From positions 8,151,693 to 8,215,692 of the forward strand of contig RPFO01000154.1 of assembly GCA_009746045.1 (NCBI GenBank): 64,000 bases of DNA, in the 5' to 3' direction. Made by a program: the position numbers and the translations under genes. How positions within the stretch are numbered: position 1 is the first letter of the stretch; each line of letters begins with the position of its first letter. Positions 10,495-19,500 of the stretch are shown in pieces. This DNA comes from Mesostigma viride. Its lineage: Eukaryota > Streptophyta > Mesostigmatophyceae > Mesostigmatales > Mesostigmataceae. The notes below the pieces were generated by a model that was given only the letters and a program-made list of their open reading frames with translations, made no database searches and was not told the origin of the DNA.

Positions 10495-11736
10495 TTACAC
10501 GTGCTCCCGTTGGGGAGTCACGGAGCACTGAAGTGCTTGTAATCCCTGTGTGTGCACTACAGGAGAAAGGGCAGAGACCCCCAGTCTCCTTCATGCCAAA
10601 GGCATGCCACAGCTGCATTCGGGCGCGCTAGCTAAAAAGGACAGGCTAACGATCCGAACCAGCCCTAGCCTTAGCTTAGCCCTTGTACAGCCATGCTACG
10701 TCCTGGCTATGATGATCAGATTACTTGCCCACGCTCCTTGCTATGATATATATTAAAAATTAAAAACGCTCCTTGCTATGATATATATGCTCACATGGGT
10801 CTTATTGCACCCACGGCACTTGCCGGATCGTCTATCGTGTCCGATTGCAGCTGACTGGCATGGCAGCCTCTGGCATGAAGGAGAAAGGGGGTCTCTGCCC
10901 TTTCTTCCTGTTGTGCATGTATATGTAATAAGGGTTCACTACCTTGCCTGCATGGGGGGCCAACAGAATCAGAATTGGTATTTGTATTTGCACACTGTCC
11001 TCCTGACGGTGGTGCTCGCCATGCATGGTTCGGTCGGTTTTCCCCCACGCGAACATCCGGTCCGAGGATGCGGATGGCGCTGCCTTCTATTCCCCCAACC
11101 ACCGGCCTGACATCGTGGTGCTGGACTTTGAGGGGGGTGGCCGGCATCTGCTTATTGACGTTTCGGTGGCGCGGCCCTTGGCTCTTTAATAGCCATGTGG
11201 CTGGGGCCTCCCTCACGGCAGATTACACGGCGGACCGGGCGGAGCGGGCCAAGCTCCTGGCCTACATACGGCGACGTCGGCGGGCACCATCGTGTGGTGC
11301 CCTTTGTCCTGGAGGAGTTTGGGGCCATGGTGGGGCCCCTGACCTCCGCCTTCTTCAAGGAGTGTTGCCGGCTCCGGGAGGACCGGCTGGACCTGGAGGG
11401 CCAGCGGGCCCCATGGTCGGCGCGGACCTGGACGTCATATTGGCGTCAGCGCTTGTCGGTGGCGCTGACTCGGGCCATGGCTGACATCATGCTCCGCCGT
11501 ACGCGGGCTGATTTTGCGGTGCAGCAGGGCTATTAGGTTCCTCCCGTTAGGCGTTTCCATTGGTCTTATCGTAGTATAGAGCTTTGACATGGCTCTGTAT
11601 ATAGGTTTATAGCTGGGCGTTTGCTTTGGTTTGAGTGATTTCACTCTGCTGTAAGTATTTATATTTTTATAATGTATATGTAAGGGATAAAAAGCACTTC
11701 GGTGCTCCGTGACTCCCCAACGGGAGCACGAGTATA
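10495..11736. repeat. FB0 foldback element split by LINE-X copy a
   Basis: Bases 10495-10538 and 11692-11736 are near-perfect inverted repeats (CGTGCTCCCGTTGGGGAGTC and its complement). The arms continue inward: 10548-10630 pairs with about 10830-10915 (GGCAGAGACCCCC and complement). The right arm is interrupted by LINE-X copy a, with its target duplication. No ORF of its own is seen, so this is a MITE-like non-autonomous foldback. Outer limits are approximate. Confidence 0.6.
10929..11672 (+). mobile_element. LINE-X copy a, 5'-truncated non-LTR retrotransposon
   Basis: It is bounded by an 11-bp target duplication, TGTATATGTAA, at 10918-10928 and 11673-11683. It encodes the C-terminal part of a LINE polyprotein (RPDIVVLD, LLTF/LLIDVSVARP, VVPFVLEEFGA, ending QQGY) with several frameshifts relative to copy d. 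The shared 3' UTR (CGTTAGGCGTTTCC through TTTGAGTGATTTCACTCTGC) and an A/T-rich tail follow. It sits inside the right arm of FB0. Confidence 0.8.
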
Positions 11737-12154
11737 ATTAATTAATTAATTGGGTTCCATCATCATTCCATCATCATCCATCATCACAGGCTATAGAATG
11801 CTAGCACCTGTCACCCAGCTACTTGTAGTAGAGGCTACTTCCCAAGTACTAAGTCTAAGTTGTACTAAGTACTAAGTACTAAGTTGTAACACCCCCGTGC
11901 AACGTCCAGTGATAACTTCAAGCTTGTTTTGCTCAGGCATTGACACGCCCACTAAAATGCCATAGTAGCAACCAATAGGATGCTGACATGTGGCACTTGT
12001 TTTGTATAAAACTGGCATAGCAGCAGCCAATCAGCAGCTGCATGCCACGTGGCACCCTTTACTCACATGTGAGTTCTCCTGCCAAGGTGTGCATGGTGGC
12101 GCGGTGTGGAGTTAGCCAAGGGTGTGGGAAGCTAGCCAACGTTGGGGCACTTGT
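11737..12154. other. Interval with TTAA run and CCAAT/TATA-like motifs
   Basis: No ORF is supported. It begins with (TTAA)n and CATCATC-type short repeats, then three copies of a TACTAAG unit near 11863-11885. CCAAT-like motifs (AGCCAATCAG near 12025) and TATAAAA near 12005 resemble a promoter, but no gene follows, so this may be a remnant of an element's regulatory region. Confidence 0.35.
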
Positions 12155-12485
12155 GTCAGGGTGTGAGGAGGGGGGAAAATTGCCCAGACAATTCGAATGT
12201 AGTTCTATATATATATATGGGTCAGCGCTTGTCGGTGGCGCTGACTCGGGCCATGGCTGACATCATGCTCCGCCGTACGCGGGCTGATTTTGCGGTGCAG
12301 CAGGGCTATTAGGTTCCTCCCGTTAGGCGTTTCCATTGGTCTTATCGTAGTATAGAGCTTTGACATGGCTCTGTATATAGGTTTATAGCTGGGCGTTTGC
12401 TTTGGTTTGAGTGATTTCACTCTGCTGTAAGTAATTATATTTTTAATATATATCTGGGCAATTTCCCCCCCACTCAACCCTTGAC
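12155..12485. repeat. M1: MITE-like inverted repeat hosting LINE-X copy b
   Basis: The left arm (from 12155, GTCAGGGTGTGAGGAGGGGG then AAATTGCCCAG) is the imperfect complement of the right arm CTGGGCAATTTCCCCCCCAC at 12454-12485. Between them is an A/T-rich centre into which LINE-X copy b is inserted. A second, related unit (M2) starts at 12626. No coding capacity of its own. Confidence 0.65.
12219..12446 (+). mobile_element. LINE-X copy b, 3' fragment
   Basis: About 228 bp of the LINE-X 3' end, from the codons for RLSVALTRAM through the QQGY stop, 3' UTR and tail. It sits in the TATATAT centre of M1, so the target duplication is within the A/T repeat and cannot be delimited exactly. Confidence 0.75.
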
Positions 12486-12545
12486 AAACACCCCACAACA
12501 ACCATCAAACCGCGGTGGGGGCATGGCGGTCGGGGTGTGAGTGCC

Positions 12546-12622
12546 TTGGAGTTGGCAAAGGATGGCAAAGGATGGCAAAGGTTGGCAAAGGTTGGCACAC
12601 GTTGGCATGTGTTGGCATATGT
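12546..12622. repeat. Short minisatellite, GGCAAAG units
   Basis: About seven tandem units of a 10-12 base motif (gatggcaaag / gttggcaaag / gttggcacac). No coding role is apparent. Confidence 0.7.
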
Positions 12623-12689
12623 GTTGTCAGGGTGTGATGAGGGGGGAAAATTGCCCAGACAATTTGAATGTAGTTCTGTATATATCAGA

Positions 12690-13019
12690 ATCCGCCTTCT
12701 TCAAGGAGTGTTGCCGGCTCCGGGAGGACCGGCTGGACCTGGAGGGCCAGCGGGCCCCATGGTCGGCGCGGACCTGGACGTCATATTGGCGTCAGCGCTT
12801 GTCGGTGGCGCTGACTCGGGCCATGGCTGACATCATGCTCCGCCGTACGCGGGCTGATTTTGCGGTGCAGCAGGGCTATTAGGTTCCTCCCGTTAGGCGT
12901 TTCCATTGGTCTTATCGTAGTATAGAGCTTTGACATGGCTCTGTATATAGGTTTATAGCTGGGCGTTTGCTTTGGTTTGAGTGATTTCACTCTGCTGTAA
13001 GTATAATTATATTTTTAAT
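12690..13019 (+). mobile_element. LINE-X copy c, 3' fragment
   Basis: A 330-bp truncated copy flanked by the 10-bp duplication ATATATCAGA at 12680-12689 and 13020-13029. It carries the last ~65 codons (SAFFKECCRLREDRLDLEG...QQGY stop), the 3' UTR and an ATTTTTAAT tail. Confidence 0.8.
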
Positions 13020-13580
13020 ATATATCAGAATTGGTATTTGTATTTGCACACTGTCCTCCTGACGGTGGTGCTCGCCATGATTCGGTCGGTTTTCCCCCAC
13101 GCGAACATCCGGTCCGAGGATGCGGATGGCGCTGCCTTCTATTTCCCCAATTACCACCGGCCTGACATCGTGGTGCTGGACTTTGAGGGGGGTGGCCGGC
13201 ATCTGCTTATTGACGTTTCGGTGGCGCGGCCCTTGGCTCTTTATAGCCACGTGGCTGGGGCCTCCCTCACGGCAGGTTACACGGCGGACCGGGCGGAGCG
13301 GGCCAAGCTCCTGGCCTACGGCGACGTCGGGCACCATCGTGTGGTGCCCTTTGTCCTGGAGGAGTTTGGGGCCATGGGGCCCCTGACCTCCGCCTTCTTC
13401 AAGGAGTGTTGCCGGCTCCGGGAGGACCGGCTGGACCTGGAGGGCCAGCGGGCCCCATGGTCGGCGCGGACCTGGACGTCATATTGGCGTCAGCGCTTGT
13501 CGGTGGCGCTGACTCGGGCCATGGCTGACATCATGCTCCGCCGTACGCGGGCTGATTTTGCGGTGCAGCAGGGCTATTAT

Positions 13581-13961
13581 AGTTAGTCTAAGTCTCCCGC
13601 CTGTAGCCTAAGTGGACACGTGCCAGCACCGCCGGCGCCCAATTGGGTACTGGGACGGTGCTGGACTAGAGCAGTCGTGGCATGGACACGTGGCTGTACT
13701 CAGTATGTGATGAGCCGGTACCTCAGTACCGGGACTGTAGTTGTCATGTTAGGACTGACTAGATCAGGTTGTAACTGATAGGTTAGTCCGTCCAGGATCA
13801 GTAAGTTAGTTTAACTTACGCAAAGTCTGGCCAGCCATAGTTGACGGCTGGCCAGCAGTATATGTGCCAATCTATCCTAATGCCAAGAAGGTGTCTCGTC
13901 GTTCACGCACACACACGCCATTTGGCAGTGCCCGAGCATTCCAGCTTTGTGTTGCATAACT
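13581..13961 (+). repeat. 5' LTR of Copia-C1
   Basis: 381 bp, starting AGTTAGTCTAAG and ending TTGCATAACT, i.e. AGTT/AACT termini instead of TG/CA. It contains three strong hairpins: 13715-13732 (7-bp stem), 13801-13819 (8-bp stem) and 13827-13855 (10-bp stem CTGGCCAGCC). No standard primer binding site is visible just after it. Confidence 0.9.
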
Positions 13962-14070
13962 TGCATTAAAAACTCCAAAAACATACACACAACAGGACGA
14001 CGAGCGTTCGTTTTCGCGAACAAAACAACCCATTCCATTTTTTCGACCTCCAGTTTTTTTTTTTGGAAAA

Positions 14071-15755
14071 ATGTCTAACCCCAACAGCAACAAGGGTAAG
14101 GCTCCAATGCGCCCTAGGAGCCGGTCGAGCTCCCCGACGTCCTCATCGTCGGGGACGTCAGACTCGGAGCTTGCCGCCCAGGCAGAGATTGAGCGGGCGG
14201 CGAGGAGCTTTAACCAGTCCATGGAGGCTGATCCGACGACGTCGGACACGTCGTCGTCGGGACACTTGTCCGAGGGCTCGTACAGCAGTGTGGTGCTGCG
14301 AGTTCCCCTGTATCCGCAGGGGAGGGGATCCACGCCTGTGGTGAACAGGCCGAGGGGTCCTCCCTATGCACCGACAGCTGCAGCGGCGGGGGCTGGACCT
14401 TCGGCACCTCCTGCAGAGGAGGAGTCCATGGAGCTGTATGGGCTCCAGCCTGGTTCCTCAGCCGAGGAGCAGGACGACGCACGCTCGCGACAGGTGGCTG
14501 CGGATGAAGGCCTCGCTAGGGCGATGGCTGAGCGCGAGGAGCGGGAGCTTCGGCGCGCGGACACGCACGCACGTGCTCGCGCCCAGCAGAGGGCGGACGC
14601 TGAGAACGTGCGCCGGGCGTTGTTTCAGAGCAGTGAGCTGGCTTCTGGCGAGGAGCAGTTTGAGGTGATGCGTCGGGGGGACCTTGCATGTTTTAAAAGT
14701 TTGCGTCGGTCTCGTGAGCCGAAGGTACACCTAGGTGTGCATCAGGAGTCGGAGTTCTCTTTGACAGGTCCGTCGGGGGCATCTGCTGAGGACGAGATCC
14801 TCATGACCCCAGCCATGACGGCGCGGGAGCGTGAGGCGCAGAAGCGCATGGCGACGTTCATCGCCGACAAGCAGCGTCGGCAGGCGCGGAGGGCCGCGGC
14901 AGAGGCCAAGAAGGAGCGCGAGCATGCGGAGAGGGTGAGGCAAATCGCGCTGACGGAGCGCATCAAGCTCAAAATGTCGATCACCCAGGTGCGCCGGGAC
15001 CGGATGGTCCGCGAACTCAGGGTGTGGAAAAAGGCGCAGGCGATGAAGCTGCAGCATATGGCTGAGCTGGAGGCGCCTGGCAGGCCGGAGGCGCAGGAAC
15101 GTTACAGACGCTCGCTGGCAAGGTGGGAAGCCAATGTGGGAAGGATGGAGCAGCGCATCCTGAAGCAGCGACGACGCATGCTCAAGCATGCACGTAAGTC
15201 AGCGGTGAGGGGACCGCTTGGTGAAGCGGTGAGAGTCGAGTTTGGCCTTGGGCCGGATGAGGATGTTTCTGCAAGCCAAATGTTTTATTATTTGTCGCAG
15301 CCTAAGAAGACCATCACCAACCGTGATGGCACTGCCGCACGCACGCGTGTTTACAGGCAGCCTGGTGAAGCCGGACCGTCTAACCTGTCCAACAGGGAGG
15401 ACCTCATTGATCAGCTTCAGCTGGCGCAAGCCATGCTGGAAGCAGATACCCGCTGTCTCCAGGCGAGCAGGCGACGTTGGCCGACACGGTGGCCAGGCTA
15501 GTGGCATCGCTGAAGCCGGCCAAGCGAAGGGCGCAGGCAGAGGCATGCGCACCCCAGCCAAAGCGGAGGAGGGACGAGGGGGCGGATGACGGGGAGAGGG
15601 GGGAAACCAGGGCGGGGGTGGACATGGCACCCAGGAGTCTGCACCAACACGGCACGAGGGCGGGGAGCGGCAGCAGCAGCAGCAGCAGCAACAGCAACAG
15701 CAGCAGCAGCAGCCACCAACTGCAGGAACGACAACAACCTCCAACATGGCCTTGA
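14071..15755 (+). pseudogene. Copia-C1 ORF1: charged coiled-coil protein before gag (one frame change)
   Basis: The first frame gives 476 residues (14071-15501). A second overlapping frame (15477-15755) continues the same kind of sequence, so one indel near 15460 is likely. Residues 1-150 are Ser/Pro-rich and acidic. About 155-400 are Arg/Glu/Ala-rich and probably form long helices or a coiled coil. The second frame has a PKRRRDE nuclear-localisation-like motif and a Ser/Asn-Gln tail from a CAG repeat. Its stop overlaps the gag ATG by ten bases (ATGGCCTTGA), which would suit reinitiation. I recognise no family. Canonical copia elements lack such an ORF. Confidence 0.6.
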
Positions 15756-16507
15756 CTAGGCCCAGGTTTGATCCAAAAAAGAAAGAGGACAAGCTAGTGT
15801 TTCCGGGTTTGCCAGAGGGCCACACCCAGGACGAAGCTAGGGAGTGGTTGTTTAAGTTGTCACATGCATATGCTAGCGACAATGTCCGTGATTGGTTTGC
15901 CTCTCTACGTGCGTCCACACCCATCCATCAATCTGCCAAGCCTATCCAGCAGTTGGTACAATTGTACCAAAAGCGTGCCAGCAGCGGGGTAGACGTGGCA
16001 GAAAATGTGTTGTGGGCGCAGTTCATGGTTGATCTTAGGGCACTTGTTACCACGGGGGAGCACTTAGAAGTGCTTAAGGGCTTCCAGTGGATAGAGGCCT
16101 ATAAGGTCAATAAGCGTGACTATGTGAGTGACAACAAAAAATATGTCATGTACATAGAGGGAGATGAGGAGCTGAAGAAGCTCAATGCCAAGTACCTAGT
16201 ACACCTATGGCTACAAAAGGCAGAACTGGACCCCACCACCCTGTCAGTAATCCTGGCAGGTCTAAAGGATAAGTGGGAGGACTTTAGGAAGGCAATGGCC
16301 TATGTGCAGCAATGCCTAGAGCCGTTTGCTGCTGCAGCCAAGGAGGGAAAGGTGAAGCAGGTAAAGGGGGAGGAAGCCTCAGGTACGGGGCTCTCCAAGA
16401 AGCAGATGCAGTCGCTGGTAGCCCAGGTAAAGGCGGTAATGGGGGGGATAAAAACAAAAACAACAAAAGTGGGGGAGGTGGAAACAAGGGGGGGGAAAGA
16501 ACAATAA
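15746..16507 (+). CDS. gag: Gag of Copia-C1
   Basis: A 253-residue frame starting at an ATG that overlaps the end of ORF1. A mostly helical body (EAREWLFKLSHAYASDNV, FMVDLRALVTTGEHLEVLKGFQWIEAY) matches a retrotransposon capsid in size and place. The zinc knuckle is not in this frame but in the pol frame at about 16608 (CTRCLCKGHLKDDC). To reach it the reading must slip -1 twice, at a G7 run (16441-16447) and a G8 run (16488-16495). The frame in use between them encodes Lys/Asn/Gly-rich linker. Either two single-base losses or recoding would explain this. Confidence 0.7.
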   Translation: MALTRPRFDPKKKEDKLVFPGLPEGHTQDEAREWLFKLSHAYASDNVRDWFASLRASTPIHQSAKPIQQLVQLYQKRASSGVDVAENVLWAQFMVDLRALVTTGEHLEVLKGFQWIEAYKVNKRDYVSDNKKYVMYIEGDEELKKLNAKYLVHLWLQKAELDPTTLSVILAGLKDKWEDFRKAMAYVQQCLEPFAAAAKEGKVKQVKGEEASGTGLSKKQMQSLVAQVKAVMGGIKTKTTKVGEVETRGGKEQ

Positions 16508-16580
16508 CAATAAAAACAGAAAACAAAGTGGGGGAGCTAGCAAGCCAGGGGGTGCTAAGCCAGCAGGGGGGGACAAGAGG

Positions 16581-19500
16581 TTGCCTCATGACCCCACCAA
16601 GCATTGCACTAGGTGCCTTTGTAAGGGGCACCTAAAAGATGACTGCTGGAAAGGCAAACCCGACTATGGTTCTGACGTTGATGTTTGTCCTGGATGCTGG
16701 AAAACACGTCACCCCATTGCAGCAGGAGCGCGCTGCACGGCACCCAGGCACAACAAGACCACGCCAGGGCGCTACAACCGCGCGGGGGCGGCAGACCAGG
16801 GTGACACCTGTAAGCTACCCTCACCATTTTTCACAAATGGTTTCCTGTTACCTTCTGTCTGCCAAGTGTTGCCTGAGTGTGATGATGTGGATTGGGAAGT
16901 GGCATATGACATGACACTGTCACACATGATGCGTGACCCCACCATAGCTTCCCTTAGTGCAGCAGCAGAAAAGGTAATCACGTATGGTGCTCTAGCAGAG
17001 CAACTGCACAAGGTTATGGGCCATGAGGCTGTGGCTGAAAGGCTAGCCAATAAAATACAAGGCCATGATCTGGAACAGATGTGCAGGCACGTACGTAAGC
17101 ACTGTGAGCAATGTCAGCTATATGCTCCTAAGCCCAGAAAATGGCATGTGGCCACACCACCACTGGCTAGAGGCAAACTGGTTGGGGATGTTATACACGT
17201 GGTGAAGGACACGGTATACTACCTAGTCATAAAGGATGCCTGGTCAAGGTTTGTGGTAGTGGAGCCCCTGCCTGGGATGGATAAAGAGCAGCTGCACAGA
17301 GCTTTACAGATAGCCTTGGCACGTTTTCACCCCATTGAAAAAGTAATGCTGGATCAGCAGTTTCTCTGCATCCAGGACAGGAATGACCTGCCCAAGATAG
17401 AAGTGTCTGGGGCTCAAGATCATGAACGTCAGGGGTTGGTAGAACGTACCATGAGAGCCATCAGGGATGTGATAAGAAAAATGCCATCCAGGTTGGCTGA
17501 CTCTGGTAGCTATGCTGACAGGGCATCTTGGGCAGCAGGGGTGACTACCCAGCTAAACGCCAAACCAATAATGTCCTCACCTTTTGGGGAAATCACCCCA
17601 ACTGGCCTTCAGTCAGGCAGCTATGCTTCAGAGGTACACACTCACTACAACACACAAAGGCAGCACTTAGCCAAGTTGCTGGCAAAGAAAGACAAAAACA
17701 ATGCCAGGCCTGTGTTTGAAGTGGGGGACCATGTGTTATTTTTCAGAGAGGGTGACAGAGGAAGAGCACACTCTGCCAGATGGCACGGTCCAGCTGTAGT
17801 CACCAAAATTCATGAAGAAGGGACTGCAGTCACTATACAACATGACAGAGAGCGTGTGGTCAGCAAGCATAGACTCAAGCTTTATTACCCACCACTGGCA
17901 GACGTGTCAGGGGTAGAATTCTTGGACATGGATTCAGAGCAGGAGTCTGGTGGATTGATCTCACCCAATGAATTGGCTAAGGACGTCATTGATGCAAGCA
18001 CTAGCACCACAGTAGAAGCTCCTGTGTTCCTCAGTAGTGCAGCCCCACTACAACCCAATAGTCCACCTGGGCAGGAGGACGGTGCACAGGGTGAGCAGCA
18101 GGTAGCACCTCCCTCACACCTGGAGGAGTCACAAAACAGAGCAGATCCTGTCGTTCCCAGGAAGTCATTTGCTGAGATTCTTAAGGCCTTGCACAAGGCA
18201 CACAACACTAAAGCAGTTGTGGCAACAGGTACAGCACAGGTCAATGCTGTAGGGGATGCAGGTCAAGATCCTAGTATTTTGGCTGTAGACACCCAAGCAC
18301 AGGTGAGTATCATCAGTGCAGAAGCTGTATCTGGTCTGAAAATGAAGGCCTCACCATGGGCTAGAGTGTCAGATTTTTCAGGCAAAACCAAAATGCAGGT
18401 CAAAGGTCAGGTGAGCATTCAAATCTTGGGTATGCCCACTCCATTTCAGGTGGTTGAGGGTTACTCAGGGAATGCCCTGTTAGGGGAACCTTTTGTATCT
18501 TACCCTGGTGTTGTCATCTCAGCTGGGAGGTTGAGTGTGGCAGGGGTAGGACAGGTGCCTCTAGATCATTTTAAAATCCCTTTGAGCCAGATTAGCACTG
18601 GGTTGGATGCTGCCATCAATGCAGTTAAGCCCAAGTACCTCCCAGGTCAGGAACCGTGTGTGGAGGACCTCATACACTCTCAAAAGCTACACCCTTCAGC
18701 GTTTGGGCTTGGTAGATGGGATGTTGCATCCATGTCTCCCCTGTCCTATGATGATATTGTACGGGACTGCCAGACGCAGATTGGGTTTCTTAAGTGGCTT
18801 GAGGCTTTTACCAAAGCCAGGGAGGAGTGGGTTGTTCCAGATGCACGTAGTCCCACACACACACCACCTGTGACTCCTCTTGATGCTATGCCAGCTGGAG
18901 CCAAGAAGCTAAGGTTAAAGTTTGTGTGCAAGCATAAACCTCAGGCTGATGGGGGACCACCCATTTTCCATGCTAGGCCATGTGTTACTGAGTTCAGGGG
19001 CTCTACAGAGCTGACAGAGGCTGAGCTTTATACTCCTGGTATTCAGCAAACGTCTCTCAAGGTGTTGCTTTCCTTGTTTTTGCATCAGCTTAATACAGGG
19101 AAGGATTATGTGTGTAAAGCCACAGATATCAAAAGAGCCTTTCTAAAGGGGGACCCTGCCATAGCACAGCAGGTCTGGAGAGGTCAGGTATACGTGGTGA
19201 ATACTCCTAAGGTGTGGCACAGGGATATTGTTCAACCCTTGTTGAGGCCAAACCTGGGGGTTGAAGGGTTGCAGTCAGCTCCAAAAATTTTTAGGCTGTC
19301 TGCACAGGAGGTATTCATGAAGCTAGGGGCCACCTATGATGACATTGACCCTTGCCTGTTTGTCATCCCACACCCTGATGGAATGATGATGTTTGTCTGG
19401 CATGGGGATGATCAGTTAATCTCAGGTCCTAGAGCTGCAGTGGATGCTTTCATAGCTCAGGTGTCTGCCAGTTTTGAGATTGGCAAGCAGCTAGAGCTGG

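Noticed and set aside
12546-12622. CRISPR-like spaced repeat
   Set aside because: Units are tandem without spacers: a minisatellite.
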